DNA of 64,000 bases from Selaginella moellendorffii (GCF_000143415.4 NW_003314264.1:2020074-2084073), one strand, 5' to 3'. Counted from the first letter of the stretch, positions 1 through 13,600 are shown. Numbers and translations: made by a program. The notes: a model not told the origin generated them from the letters alone.

Positions 1-1660
1 CCATATGGAAGAGTTACCTGGCTGTAATGAAGTTCATGTCCTGGGTGACTGGGCAATCCCGCATAGCGAACGTTGCCGAGCTTTGGATGTGAGGCCAGAT
101 ACTCAGCTATCACCTGGGCATTTTGCTACAAGAAAGGAGCAGTGTTTGAGACGCAAGACTTTGATACTCTAAACTGTACCTGTTGCTTCTCCACACGAAG
201 GGGCATGGTTTTGATCCCTCGCAAGCACCCCCAACAATCAAATGGTGCTAGGCCGGTTCCTTCGGCGTTTTGGAGGAAGTAAATTTTCTTTGCCAATCTG
301 GAACATGCAGCTCACTGGCTTAGATACGAAACAAAGTGATAGACTTACTCATCGTCTTTGACAGCGAGCACACCAGCCATGAGGTCGCTGTGGCCGGAAA
401 TAAATTTAGTTGCCGAATGCATGACAATATCTGCAATCGATCACACGCAAGCCGTAAGTTAAATGGACAAGATGGAAAACTTATACCTGCGCCAAGCTCC
501 AATGGTTTGGACAACGCCGGAGACATGATACTATTGTCTACCATAACTAAAGCACCGTTCTCATGAGCAATTCTTGAGATTGCCTACAAAACCATGTTAT
601 GTGGTGGTAAACGAACGAATCAAGCAGTTGATGTATATACCCGAATGTCGGAGATGATTTGACGAGGATTAGTCGGGCTCTCGAGCCACACAAGTCGCGT
701 AGACGAAGATATGGCACGTCGAACATCCTCTAGATTACTGGTGTCTACACGCCTGAAAAACCATAGTAAGAAACTCCACATTCTTGATACCTAGCTTCTT
801 ACTTCACAGTGATTCCAGAATTTGGAGTAATTCGGGACAGAAGTCTATCAGATCCGCCATATATGTCATCGCCTGCAACTATGTCTTCTCCTGAAAAGAT
901 TTTGACAATGAAACTGCTGGAAAAATGGATACAAACATCACCTGCTGAAACTAGATGGGATGCAGCACTTAGCGCAGCCATTCCACTGGTAAAACAAAAC
1001 GCGCGGGAAGCACCCTCCAACTTTGCTAGTAACCTACAAATCGTTTGATCGTGAGCTAGAAAATGAAGATAAAAAACGAAGAGAACGCTTACGATTCAAG
1101 AGCATCACGAGTTGGATTCCCACTTCTCGTGTAGTCATACTGGCCGCATTCGGTAGCTGATGGCTAGAAAAAAATCAATGTCGAGCGTTCCAACAATCGA
1201 AACTTACTTGCTTGAAAGTTGCTGTCTGATACAGCGGAGTGCTAAGAGCTCCAAATGGATCGAATTCGCTGCTGAATTGCATAATCTCCGTCGACATGCT
1301 AAGCTCCTTCTTCGCATCCACTGCCGGGGTACAAATAAGCGGAAGAGCAAAGGATTCCAAGCCAATGTACCTGACCCTGGAGCTAGATTTTCAAGCTCCA
1401 TCGCGCAAGGCCGAGCAAAACATCTGGCCGTCACTCCGGGCGCCCTGATCCTCGATGGAGCGCCGATTCCAGCAGCCTGACACACGATTCACAGCTGCGT
1501 GGTCGAAAATACGTGAAATCGAAGCCCCATACCTGTGATGGCGCCGCGATTGCCACTCCCTCGAGTAGCATTCTAGCCAGTGAGAATAATTTTTAGGGTT
1601 CGTCCAGGCAATGTTTTGTCCACGTGGCGCGATTCTAGACCGGCGGTAGCCGGTTGCCAT
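1..1660 (-). CDS. CBL: Cystathionine beta-lyase, plastidial (partial, 3' end beyond window)
   Basis: PLP-dependent enzyme of methionine synthesis that cleaves cystathionine to homocysteine, pyruvate and ammonia; plant CBL acts in plastids. Read on the minus strand, exons give the family landmarks in order: [19 protein letters not shown] (about 1207-1270), [14 protein letters not shown] (about 970-1010), [16 protein letters not shown] (about 830-885), [18 protein letters not shown] (about 490-545) and the PLP-lysine motif [20 protein letters not shown], whose lysine codon is at 405-407. The last visible exon reads into [16 protein letters not shown] and runs off the left edge. ATG at 1658-1660 is taken as the start. 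A 46-nt intron (GTACAT...GGCAG) joins the transit-peptide-like exon in frame to [12 protein letters not shown]. Head-to-head with the PDCD2-like gene. The family call is secure; the first exon is less certain. Confidence 0.92.
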
Positions 1661-1813
1661 GGTGCCCCTTTAGAACAAGAAAAAATGCGTGTAAAGGGAT
1701 TCGAGAAAGGTCGATCTTTTCATTTCATTCATTCATTCATTCTCTAGGGTTGTGCTAGGGTTTTGAGAGCGCCTCGCCGGAGAGGCCCGGGAGAAGCAAA
1801 TTCGATCGGTCGG
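1661..1813. promoter_or_regulatory. Shared promoter between divergent CBL and PDCD2/TSR4 genes
   Basis: Only about 150 bp separate the two start codons, so both promoters and 5' leaders must overlap. The stretch has a short ATTC tandem run (about 1725-1741) and a telo-box TAGGGTTT at 1756-1763, with a related CTAGGGTT just before it. Telo-boxes are known in plants from promoters of translation and ribosome-biogenesis genes. Shared regulation is inference. Confidence 0.5.
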
Positions 1814-3581
1814 ATGGGGCGCCCGCTTCCGGCACACCTCACGACTGTGGACGCTGTAAGCAATCGAGCGCCGTGAGCTGCGCGGCGCGATCTTTCTTTC
1901 TTTCGTTTGCTGAATTCTCGCTCTCAGCTGCAGGAAAATGAGAATGTCGTGCTGGGAATGCCTGGGCCATGGGCGGAGGACAATCAAGAAATGAGCGATC
2001 ACTACACGAGCAAAGTCGGGGGATTGCCGGTAGAATTGGTTTCTTTTTCCTCAGCTGTGTGTGATCGTAAGAATTTCACTTGGAGCTCGCGTTTCTGGAA
2101 CAGGATTGGCCGCTTGATTCTGACGAGATCGACAGCAGCTTGCTGAAATGCAGTGTTTGCGGTGGTGAATTGGGACTCGTTGCACAGGTTTAATTCATGT
2201 ATACTGTGATGCCTATTCCCTGCTTGCGATTATCTTTGCTTTTTCCAGGCCAGCTTTTTCCAGGTTATCTCAAAGTTTGCTTTTGTTTCCATTTGCAGGT
2301 GTATGCCCCGTTGTCGATCAACAATACCAAGATCGAAGAACGTGTGCTTTTTATTTTTGGATGCCCCACGTCTAGCTGCGGTATCAGTCCTCTCAGGTTC
2401 TTTCTACAAACAAAGCCATATATATTCAACTTGCTAGCATTCTTCCATGCAACTTAGCTTTTACTAACTAAGAACATTCCAGTTGGAGAACATTGAGGTT
2501 GCAGAAGGATGGTCCCTCGTCACCTGTGTGCTCGCCGGCTAGCGATACGCCATCGACTTCAACCGGTGAGTCTGGTGATGATGCGGAAGCTTCATCCGCT
2601 AGAGACGATCAAAACTCGAATGATTGGTGGGAGGACGACTCCTCGTGGGCTCCTATAGCTCAGGCTGAGAATGGGGAAGAGGCTGGGAGCATGGGATTGC
2701 ACGAACTGGAAGAAGCTCTACTCGAGGCCGGATATGCTGCGGCGGCTCGACCGCAGTCACAGGCCAGTACGCGCCATGAGATACGAGAGTCCAATGAGGA
2801 TGAACCAACGTCAAGCGAGGAGATTACTGAGGCCGAGTTACCTGGTAATACAACTTGTGGTTTTCGCATTTCCTTGGCACTCTTTTGAGGACGAGGCTAT
2901 TGACAGATTGGTGACAATGCAGTGCTACCATGCTTTTACATCTATTCCCAGAATGAGTCCCATCCGTGCCGGGGCAGCAGAGCCGTGAGCGCTCTACAAA
3001 ACTCGGAACGGCTTGTGGACTTCGGTCTGGATGCTAGTACCGGTACCGATTCCGCTCAGGCGGACGAGTGTTGGGAAGGGGAGGAATACGAACACGATAG
3101 GGCCGTTTCAGCTGATAGGACTTATTTGAAGTTTAAAAAGAGATTGGATTGCTACCCGGAACAATGCTACAGGTTGGTCAGTTTGTTTCCAGTTCATGTT
3201 TTTTTGAGACTTGCTTTGGTTGAGAGCAGGTATAGTTTCGGTGGCCGTGCGTTGCTAGCGAACAAAGATCAAGGGGATCCCGGTGTTTGCTCCTTGTGTC
3301 GAGGGCCTCGGGTTTATGAGATGCAGCTCATGCCACCGCTTCTCTACTATCTCCAGCAAGCTTGTAAAGATCTCCCTTCTACGTCCTACGGCCCCAACGA
3401 TTGGGAATGGTTGACAGTCATCATCTACACTTGTGCTCAGGTAGAATGAAAACAACTGGTCGCATTCTCATTTCACAGTTACGCTTTTTCCCAGAGCTGC
3501 TCAAGGCCACCACAGGCTGATGGTGAAAGGAAGAGTTGGATAGTGGTGGAAGAAGCTACCATTTTACAGTACGAGACATAA
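1814..3581 (+). CDS. PDCD2/TSR4-family protein (uS5 chaperone, 40S assembly)
   Basis: Homologue of programmed cell death protein 2, related to yeast Tsr4, a dedicated chaperone of ribosomal protein uS5. Start: ATG at 1814 opens a 14-codon exon that splices in phase (GCT|gtaagc...ctgcag|GAA) into VVLGMPGPWAEDNQEMSDHY. Later exons carry the N-terminal PDCD2 zinc region (KCSVCGGELGLVAQ, then VYAPLS and EERVLFIFGCP), an acidic Ser/Glu-rich linker (about 2570-2840), then PCFYIYSQNE and the C-terminal domain (LDCYPEQCYRYSFGGRALL, CSLCRGPRVYEMQLMPPLL, WEWLTVIIYTCAQ). The last intron begins at the gtagaatga that would otherwise end the protein early. Splicing to AGCTGCTCAAGG gives CAQSCSRP and an end in VVEEATILQYET. 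Convergent with bystin, with 107 bp between stop codons. Confidence 0.9.
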
Positions 3582-3688
3582 AATGGATGGAGATACTACA
3601 CACCGTCCTGCATTGGATCAATCACTAATCAAGAAGCACCAAAATCGCAGCTCGCGGTTCATTCGTTTATTGTGGAGGGAGGCATTTC

Positions 3689-5749
3689 TCACTCTTCCAT
3701 TTCGACTTCCACCTTGGGCAAGTCCCAGACGTCCTCAGTCGTGGCGCCAGTAACGATCATCATCGGCTGCTGAAGTGGTGGAAGGTTAAGGAAAAGAAGA
3801 GAAAACAATGCGAGCAAGACTTTTCCAAAGGATATCATCTTCTTCCTTTTGGCCGCGATTCAGGCTGTGTTGGAGTTCTCTTTGGACCTCCGGCGTGACC
3901 TGCGTTCCATCAAACAAAACCTTGTCAATCAATCAAGTCCAGGACGAGCAACAAAACTTTCTTCTCTCGACTTGTCTCTCACCAGATAATGCTTCTGATG
4001 GCGCATCAGTCGCTTCAAGCTCCCCTTATCGGCCTCGGTTAAAGAGTTCTTGTACCTGGCAAACTTTCGCGACATTAATAAAGAGCAAAGGAGAGAAACT
4101 TCCTTCTTTTCGGCGAATACCTCTGGACAAACGTGAGCAGGCATTGGTGCCATATAACAGGGAGCTGGCGCTCTTCTTCCGTGAACTTCACGAAATGAGA
4201 GACCACAGCATCGATGACACGGTGAGGCAGCGAGTACTTCTTGTCTAGCAGAAGCTTCAAAAAATAGCTGCAAAACAAAGAACAAGAAAAACTATAGAAA
4301 ATAGATGAGAGGTTTATCGTTTACCTATTTGTACCGGAATACTCCATCTCGGCAATTTTAAGTATCGCAACACTGGGACAAAAACAATTTTAATTTGTTC
4401 TTCTCAATATGAAGACAATGGAAAAGAACTTACCTTGAATGACCCGCAGGTATTGATACCTTTTGAATGATACTGCCGACGATCACGGCTTCCCGCAAGT
4501 TGCAAGTTTGCGACTTGACAATTCCAAACAGTAAAAGGAAACAGTTAGCAAGCGATTCTGTGCTCGGAAGAATCATCAGACGCTCACCAAGCAGAGAGGA
4601 AAGATGATGCCTTTGTAGAACGCGGAGGGCTTGTAGACCGATTTCTTGAGTGCTTGGTAGAGAGCAAAATGAAGTCTTTTGTTGGTCCGGATGTCTTCGC
4701 GAATTCGAGGCAGCAGCACCAGTGTATAAAACCGCGCAGCCATCCGCGAGTTTAAGTTTGAAGCGAAAAGCCGAGTTGCCTGGTACACGGCGTTTGGGGA
4801 CCAGTTCTCAGGCTCTGTCAAGTAGAGAGCTTGTTCCCACTCGGCTAGAGCTGTAACAATCTTGAAAGCTTTTGGTAACTTCCCGGCCGTGTATCGGCTT
4901 AAAAGCTTCCCAACGCTGCAGTACACATAGCACGGTTCTTATCAATGTCAAATATAAACAGAGGAAAGAACTTGCCCACGATATACGTCGATGACCTTTT
5001 GATCAAACCCGGGAACAGTTCTTCCTGCGAAAAATCGATTTTGTTTCCATGGAATGCGTGTAAACACGTTGATTCGTACCTTCATCCTTCAATAGGTCCT
5101 GCGTAGCATTACAGTTTTGAATTTTGCTCATGATCATGTCTGTGAGCGTACGCTGCGGAGGTGCGTCCTTGGCCATGAACATAGAAAGAATGCGTTCTTC
5201 TTCTTCCGAAATCTCCTGCAGAGAAGGGAGATATAAGATCAAGAGAAAGGTGTGAGCAACATTTTCTCATTCGACTTACGTGACCTTCGGCTGGATCAAA
5301 CTCGCTCTTGCTGTCAAAGATATCATCCTCCTCATCGTCACTCTCGTTGGCGGCCACATTCTTTTCTAGAGCCTCAAAAGCCTTGCCAGCTTTTGAGCGC
5401 TCATCCTCCTCATCCCTGTCGGCGAGAAAACGCCTCTCAACACTCGAGAGATGATAAAAAATGCGAGGACGTACTCTTCTTTCTGGATCTCTTTCATTTG
5501 TTTCCTTGCCTCTTTAAGAATTCTGCCGCTCATAGAAGCATCCACGTACTGTACAACACGAATGTTAGCCCAGTATTCGATCAAGCAGGAAAAAACTCCT
5601 ACATCGTCATTCTCTTGCTTGCTCTTGGATTTCTTGGACCTCGCCCTGCTCGAAACCACGGTCTCGCTCTCAATTTGATCTTCCAGTGTCATCCTCGCCC
5701 TCTTCTCTTTCCCGGGTGCGGCTCCTCCCCTCCGCTTCATCCCCGCCAT
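3689..5749 (-). CDS. Bystin (Enp1), 40S ribosome biogenesis factor
   Basis: Bystin/Enp1 binds pre-40S particles and acts in late 18S rRNA maturation and export. The minus strand starts at ATG 5747-5749 ([12 protein letters not shown]) with a basic N-terminus. Exons follow with [119 protein letters not shown], a short exon of the REAVIVGS type (about 4470-4500), [19 protein letters not shown] and [16 protein letters not shown]. It ends in an acidic tail with stop at 3689-3691. All are conserved bystin blocks in the expected order, so the gene looks complete. Head-to-head with MEMO1. Confidence 0.93.
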
Positions 5750-5893
5750 GGCTAAACCCTAAATAAAACCCTAGATTCTGGGGAAAAAAGTTAGGGCTCT
5801 TGGCTACAGACGTTTGAGTGGAAATCACGCGCGACGGCCCCATTCTGCCTGAGCTTCTGCCGGCGATTGTGGAGAGGCAGGGGCGACGAGGCC
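5750..5893. promoter_or_regulatory. Bidirectional bystin/MEMO1 promoter with two telo-boxes
   Basis: The 144 bp between the divergent start codons hold two AAACCCTA telo-boxes, at 5754-5761 and 5766-5773. Both lie within 25 bp of the bystin ATG. This placement is typical of plant ribosome-biogenesis genes and fits bystin's role. No TATA box is visible for either gene. Confidence 0.6.
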
Positions 5894-7193
5894 ATGGCGC
5901 GTCAAGCATCTCACGCTGGATCTTGGTACTCCGATGATGGTGAGCATTGTCTCGAATTTCGGGAATTTGTGGGTGAAATTGGGGTTTTCTTGAATGTGGC
6001 AGCGTTGGAGCTTCGCGAGGAGCTGGATGGATGGCTCAAAGGCTCTGGTCTTCCAAAGAAGCCGGACGCGCGAGCTGTGATTGCTCCGTGAGTGGGAATT
6101 ATCTCTTCTTTCTTGAAAATCTTGCGAGCAAGAACGTCAATTCTTGCAGGCATGCTGGATATCGTTATTCTGGACGCTGCGCTGCCTTCGCATTCGCGAA
6201 TATAGATCCACAAGTCGTGTAAGTTTGCTCTTCCTGCACGACTCTTGCTAGTTTTCTCAAATTTTATCTTTGTTCCAGATCTAGAGTTTTTATCCTTGGG
6301 CCATCTCACCATCACTACACTCGCAAGTGTGCTCTTTCGAGAACTTCTGTTTACAAAACTCCGCTGGGAGATCTTCCTATCGATCTAGATGGTAGTCTCT
6401 CTTGCATTGGATTTCCTATAAGTCGTGAAAGTTCTTTGTAGTTTACAGAGAGCTCAAGGAAACTGGGCAGTTTGAGGAGATGCGTGTGGATGTCGACGAG
6501 GCCGAGCACAGCATGGAAATGCATCTGCCATACCTCGCCAAAGTTTTCAGCGGGTAACTCTCTCGTTTCCAAATCGTTCTAGAGTAATTGGTGTGTGGAA
6601 CTCGCTACTGACTTAGACATACAAGTGAAGGGTGCCCGTGAAGATCGTTCCCATTCTAGTCGGCACATTGTCATCCGAGAGTGAAGCTCTGTATGGACGG
6701 CTGCTTGCAAAGTACCTCGACGATCCCTCTAACTTCTTCTCCGTCTCCTCGGATTTCTGTCACTGGGGATCACGGTAAGTCTCTTTTCTCGCTTGTTTGT
6801 TCATCAATCTATCCTTCCCGCAGGTTTGGATACACGTACTATGACAAGAAGCGTGGCCCCATTTACAAGTCCATCGAGGCTCTCGACAAGTGTGGCATGG
6901 ACATCATCGAGTCCAAAAATCCGGAAGCTTTCAAGAGCTACCTGGACGAGTACGAGAACACCATTTGTGGACGCCATCCCATAGGAGTTCTTCTTCACGT
7001 AAGCTTTAGTAGCATTCCAGGTCGAAAGGAACTCTCAATTTTTTTTTTACTTCTTTGTTGCATGCAGATGATACAAGATTGTAACACCAAACTGGAGCTA
7101 AGATTCTTGCAGTACGAGCAGTCAAGCCATTGCAAAACTTCGCGAGACAGCAGCGTGAGCTACGCATCCGCGGTGATCACGGTGGAATGCTGA
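5894..7193 (+). CDS. MEMO1-family protein
   Basis: Homologue of MEMO1, a conserved protein related to extradiol dioxygenases, reported to bind copper in animals; its plant role is little known. Start: ATG at 5894 ([14 protein letters not shown]), then a short intron joined in phase to [18 protein letters not shown]. Blocks follow in order: [10 protein letters not shown] and [20 protein letters not shown], then [114 protein letters not shown] and [20 protein letters not shown]. Stop at 7191-7193. The His and Cys residues in the HAGY, SHHHY and ICGRHP blocks are those expected around the metal pocket. Apparently intact. Confidence 0.92.
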
Positions 7194-7621
7194 TAAGAAG
7201 GCGAGCTCTATGCTACCAAATAATTCTTTCTACTAACACACGCATTAGTTCAAATTTTACATACTATACGACCTCTCCATCTCCAATGGACGTTGTCATT
7301 AAACGATAAGATTGGGTCCAAAGAAAGAATGGGTAAATCCTATTATTGATGTGAATGTGATAAAAACCAGCAGCGAATGTGATACTTGAAAGAAATATAG
7401 CCTGGGCGAAATGATGCGAGAGAGTGGATTTGTAAAACCCTAGAAATGGAACTATGATTTCTACGTTCTAGGGTTTCGTAGCGAAGACGGGGGCTTCACA
7501 GTCGTCGGGGGGCGGCGCCAGCGCCAGCCGCCACAGATCAGCGTTGGAGGAGAGTTGGAATTGGTGGATTTCGTGGACGCGACCTCGGCAGCAGCCCCGG
7601 CAGCTGCGTCTCTTGCAGGTA
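7194..7621 (+). promoter_or_regulatory. MEMO1 3' flank and GRV2 promoter/5' leader with inverted telo-box pair
   Basis: No gene lies here. A telo-box AAACCCTA at 7435-7442 and its reverse complement TAGGGTTT at 7469-7476 form an inverted pair about 150-190 bp upstream of the GRV2 start codon. The frame leading into the GRV2 start is open further upstream but has no ATG, so ATG 7622 is preferred. Confidence 0.45.
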
Positions 7622-10600
7622 ATGGAATCCACCACCGCCGCGGCGGTAGCGTCGAGGCAGCAGCAGCGAGGCGCCAATGGATCGGCGGATTCCGGCGCCG
7701 CTCTTCCTGCGCTGGAGGAGCCCGAGTACCTGGCGAGGTTTCTCGTGATGAAGCACTCGTGGCGCGGGCGGTACAAGAGGATTTTGTGTATCTCCGAGTC
7801 GAGCATTATCACGCTCGAGCCGGGGAGCCTCCAGGTGACGAATTCGTATGATCTGGACACGGATTATGAGAGCGCGGCGCCGGTGGCTGGGCGCGAGGAT
7901 CCATCACAACAGCAGGGGCTCGAGTTTACGATCAATGTCCGGACGGATGGGCGTGGGAAGTTTAAGTCGGTCAAGTTCTCTTCCAGGTGAGTTTGTGCGT
8001 GGCTTTTGATAAAATGCCGGTGGCTTATCTGAAGGAACAGGTCCCGTGCAGCGATTCTCACCGAGCTACACAAGTTGAAGTGGAGCAAAGGTGGCACCGC
8101 GCCGTCGGTGGCGAGCTTTTCGGTTCTTCGGCTCCGGCGAAGATCTTCTCAGTGGTCACCTTGTGTGAGTCTCTTTTTTCTCTCTCTTTTTGTGCTTTTT
8201 CATGATCTCGGGTTCGTGCAACTTGTAAAGGTGTTGAAGGTAACGCCCATTGGAGTCGAGATTCGAGATTCCAAGTCAAATGATCTTTGCTGGTGCTTGG
8301 ACTTTCGGGATATGGATTCTCCTGGAATCATCTTGCTCTGTGATGCGTACGGCAAAAAGGGAGCTGAGGGAGGAGGTTTTGTTTTGTGCCCTCTGTATGG
8401 CAGAAAGTGCAAAGCCTTCATCGCTGACGTAGGAGCGTCTAACGCGGCCATAATTTCTAAGCTGGTATGCAAAGAACTCAATTGCGTAATTTATCGAATC
8501 TGTCTCTTGCAGACCAATACAGCAAAGTCCAGTGTGGGGGTCACGACTACTATTGACTCATCCCAGACATTTGGTGCGCCGGAGTTTCTTAAACAAAGAG
8601 GTAGAGATTCTTTTTGCCATCTTCAGAAGGAAATTCTAATCTTTTCGATTTTAGCCAGTAGTATGGTTGGTGTAAGTGAAGCTCCTGTTGGTGAATGGTC
8701 TGTAACGAGAATTCGTTCCTCCGCGCATGGGACTGTAAATACGGTTGGATTGACGCTTGGCTTGGGGCCAAAGGGAGGACTAGGAGACCATGGCGATACC
8801 GTTTACCGAAAGCTTGTTCTTACAAAGAGCTCCTTGGTCGAACGAAGACATGACAACTATGAGGTATTTCTCTACAGTTTGCATTCAAGCGTGATTGTTT
8901 TTTTAGCTTTCTTCAAAACTTGCCTGAGTGCATGCTGGTGTTAACAGGTCATTGATGGTTGATGGAACAGGCAGTGAGTGGTCGGCCTCTATCGTCAGCA
9001 GCAGCTCTCGTTCGATTTGCTGAGGAGCCCCAGATGTTTGCTATTGAGTTTGGTGATGGATGCCCAGTCCATGTAAGTGTTTTGCTTTGGTAAGTGCACT
9101 ATGAAGCTCTTACATCAAAACCCTTTCAGGTCTATACAAGCACGTCTAGAGACAGTTTGCTGGCGGCTGTGAAGGATTTAATTCAGACTGAGGTTTGTTC
9201 GTTTCGTTTTGAGGTTTAGTGACTTACGTTGGTCACAGGGTCAACGTCCGGTCGCTGTTCTTCCCAGGCTGACAATGCCAGGACACCGTTTAGATCCTCC
9301 CACTGGAAGAGTGCCAGTACCTTTAGTAAGCTCGCACCATCATCGTCTATTCACAGAACCGGAGGGTGAAGTTCTTCATCTCAAGCACTTGGTGGCAGCT
9401 GCAAAAGATGCGGTTGCAGAGGGTGGCTCTATTCCTGGATCAAAAGCAAGACTTTGGCGAAGAGTGCGAGAATTCAACGCCTGTGTTCCATATAGCGGTA
9501 TCCAATTATCTACGGATGTTCCAGACGTGACATACATGGCATTATTGTCGATGCTGCCAGCACCAGTTAATCTACCAGCAGAAGCTCCCCCGCCACCTCC
9601 GCCGTCACCCAAGGCCGCAGGAACATTGATAGGTCTCATCGCGTGCTTAAGACGGCTACTTTCGTCTTCAACAGTAGCTTCGGTGGTAATCTCAATGCCA
9701 GTGGCGGTTGGAAGGATAATGGGATTACTGAGAAACGGCTCTGAAGGCGTGGCAATGGAAGCGTCCTCTTTGATCGCCATGCTTATTGGAGGTGGGCCTG
9801 GGGATGGGAACTTCGGAATCAACAGCAAAGGCGAACGGCATGCCACCATGATGCATGCGAAGTCAGCCTTGTTTGGTAACCAGCTTCACACGACCGTTCT
9901 GGTTAACAGGCTGAAGTCGCCGTCGGTCTCGACGTTACTTTCAATGGCAGTGGTGGAAGTTCTGGAAGCTATGCTCTGCGAGCCTCAAAGCGAAACAACA
10001 GACTCGTCGACTTTCATCGAGATGTTAAGACAAGTAGCTGGTTTGCGGAGGCGACTGTTCGCACTCTTCGGCCATCCTGCGGAGGGTGTGAGGGAGACAG
10101 TAGCTGTTATTATGCGCACCATTGCGGAGGAAGATGCTATTGCTGCTGAATCCATGCGAGACGCAGCCTTGCGTGATGGAGCTCTATTGAGACACCTGGT
10201 GCACGCATTCTTCTTGCCACCTGGTGAACGTCGGGAAGTGAGCAGGCAACTTGTGGCGCTTTGGGCTGATTCTCATGCACCTGCGCTCGATCTTCTTTCC
10301 CGTGTGCTACCTCCGGGGCTCGTGGCTTATCTCCATACTCGTCCTTCGGACGACGACGAGGACTTGAAGCTTGAGTTCAGTCAAGAGAACATCTTCGGCA
10401 AACGACGACAGAAGCGGCTTCTACAAAGACGGAGGGGCCGTTTGCTACGTCCAAAGCCGGCAATTGTTACAGAGGCAGAAAGTGCTGGGCACAATGGCGA
10501 TTCTCAGCTTACAGACAGCATTATAGTTACCAGAACCAGGGACGAGACGCATATAATAACGTCATCTGCGGATACTGTAGAACCATCACCTGCGGATTCG

Positions 10601-13600
10601 ATGCAAGCTCTAGTTCCTGCTCCGGCCCAAGTTGTGGTAGAGAGCTTGCCGGTAGGCTCTGGACGCTTGGTCTGTAACTGGCCCGAGTTTTGGCGAGAGT
10701 TCAGCCTCGATCACAATCGAGCTGATCTGATATGGAACGAACGAACCCGGCAAGAGTTACGGGAGGCACTGACTACAGAAGTCCACCTCTTAGATGTTGA
10801 AAAGGAACGATCTACCAGCATCGAGGCGCTCGGTGTTGCAGTGCCAGACGAGAATCAGACTGCTCTGAGCCAGCTATCTTGGAACTATGCCGAGTTCTCC
10901 GTCCGATATCCGAGTCTTTCCAAAGAAGTCTGTGTTGGACAGTACTACTTGAGGCTGCTTCTCGAAGGTGGTGAAGGGTCGGAAAGCCATGCTCAAGACT
11001 TCCCGTTGAGAGATCCTGCTGCTTTCTTCAGAGCACTCTACCACCGGTTTCTTTGTGACGCGGATATGGGTCTTACAGTGGAAGGGGCCGATCCAAGTGA
11101 ACTAGTTGCGTCTGGGGACTGGTGCGATATGGCTGGGCTTGACGGCTTTGGTGGTGGTGGTGGCTTTTCCGTGCGAGAACTATGTGCAAGAGCTATGACC
11201 ATTGTCTACGAGCAGCATTGTCAAGCTATCGGTGCCTTTGATGGCACCGCACATATCACGGTTCTACTTGACAGAACGAATGACAGAGCACTCCGGCATC
11301 GACTTTTACTTCTCCTGAAAGTAAGAAAATATATATTTGTTTCTTTCATGTTTTTGCTGTGTCTCGTAGGTTCTAGTCAAGGTGCCGGCGAATGCTGAGG
11401 CGTGCATTTCAGTTGGGGGATGTACCTTGGTCGTGGACCTTTTGACAACTTCCCATGAAGCTTCAGAGAGAACGTCCATACCTCTGCAATCGAACTTAAT
11501 TGCTGCCTCTGCGTTCATCGAGCCTCAGAAAGTCTGGCACTATGTTGACCTGGAAGGAAAGCAAGTTGGACCTGTTGAAAAGGACTCCATCAGGCGGGCA
11601 TGGTCTAAGCAAGAAATAGGCTGGAACTCAAAATGTTGGGGATCAGGGATGACTGATTGGAAGCGGCTGCGAAGTATTCGTGAGTTGCGGTGGGCTTTAT
11701 CTGGCCGCGTGGGTATTTTGACACCAAAACAGGTGCGTTCGTTTGAATTGCGTCTTGAATAAGCTTACGTTTTTTTTTTCAGGTTGGCGAAGTTGCTTTG
11801 TCTATTCTGCACAGCATGGTTTCTGTACACTCCGATCTAGATGACGCTGGGGAGCTTGTTGTACCAATTCCTAGAGTCAAGAGAATTCTTTCAAGCTCCC
11901 GCTGCCTTCCGCATGTTGCACAGGTGGGGTGTCTGAAGCTATTTTGATGTTTTTTTTTTTTTTTTTCCTGACGCCGATTTATGCAGGCAATGCTAACGGG
12001 AGAGCCTGCCATCGTGGAAGGAGCAGCTTCTTTATTGAAGGCAATCGTTACTCGTAATCCTCAAGCAATGGTCAGGCTTTACAACACTGGTGCCTTTTAT
12101 TTTGCACTCTCTTATGGAGGTTCAAACCTGAGTTCCATCGCCAGTCTATTTGCTGTCACTCATGTTCATCAAGCATTTCATGGTGGTGCGGAAGCAGCTG
12201 TTTCTTCTTCTTTACCTTTGGCCAAACGAAGTGTTCTCGGTGGATTACTGCCCGAGTCATTGTTATATGTGCTGGAAAGAAGCGGCTCCCCTTCGTTTGC
12301 TTTGGCAATGGTCGCTGATTCGGATACACCAGAAATAATTTGGACTCATAAGATGCGTGGGGAGCGTCTTATAGATCAGGTGCGTTGGACTCTTGTTGTT
12401 TGAACTTTTTGTCTGACTTTATCTCTGCAGACACTAAAACACCTTGGAGAGTTTCCGGCAAAGTTGTCTCAGTTTTCCCATTGCTTATATGAATATGCAC
12501 CTATGCCTCCTGTGACATATCCAGAGCTGCAAGATGAAATGTGGTGTCATCGTTATTACCTTCGAAATCTTTGCGACGAGATCAGGTTCCCGGATTGGCC
12601 GATTGTCGAACATGTGGAGTTCCTCCAGTCTTTGCTTAGTATGTGGCGTGAAGAGCTCACGAGACGTCCAATGGATCTTTCGGAGGAAGAAGCTTGCTCT
12701 ATCTTGGAAATTTCCTTGGACGAGGATGAGACATCTTCACACAACGCTGAGCCCCCTGAAGATGAAGAAGGCAAAGTACCTAGTAAACTTTCTGGGCGGG
12801 TTGACGAGGACCTTCTTAAACGACAATACAGGAAGATGGCTATGAAATATCATCCAGACAAAAACCCGGAAGGCCGAGAAAAGTTCGTTGCAGTCCAAAA
12901 AGCATACGAGCGTTTGCAGGTATGTGTTAAGGTGGCAGTAGGCAACTGTCTCAGCTCTGATGGTTTATTTCAGGCTACTTTGCAAGGACTTCAGGGACCT
13001 CAACCATGGAGATTAAGGCTGTTATTGAAAGGGCAGTGTATACTGTTTAGAAGATACGGAGACGTGTTGGAACCTTTCAAATATGCTGGATATCCGATGC
13101 TGCTGCAAGCGATAACCGTTGATAGCGAGGACAACAATTTTCTCTCGTCCGAACGGGCTCCGCTTTTGGAAGCTGCAACAGAGCTCGCATGGTTAACGTG
13201 AGTTTCCAAGTTCGGTCAGTAGTTTGCTGGTTCTGACCGTTTTGCTCCTGCAGGTGCTTGTCTTCAGCCTTAAATGGTGAGGAGCTTGTGCGAGATGGTG
13301 GAGTGCCTCTTCTAGCAACGCTTCTTTCGCGTTGTATGTATGTTGTGCAGCCGAACACAGCACCAAACGATCCAGCTGCGGTCATAGTCACGAACGTGAT
13401 GCGGTCTTTCGCCGTAATAAGTACATTTGGAAGCGCCCTGCAGGAAATAGTGATGTGTCCGGGATTCGTGGAAGATGCTGTACATTGTGCTGAACTGGAG
13501 CTTGCAACTTCTGCTGTAGACGCTGCTCTGCAAACCATTGGTCTACTTGCTGCTGCTCAAGATCTTCAGAATAAGCTGCTTAATGCTGGAGTCTTCTGGT

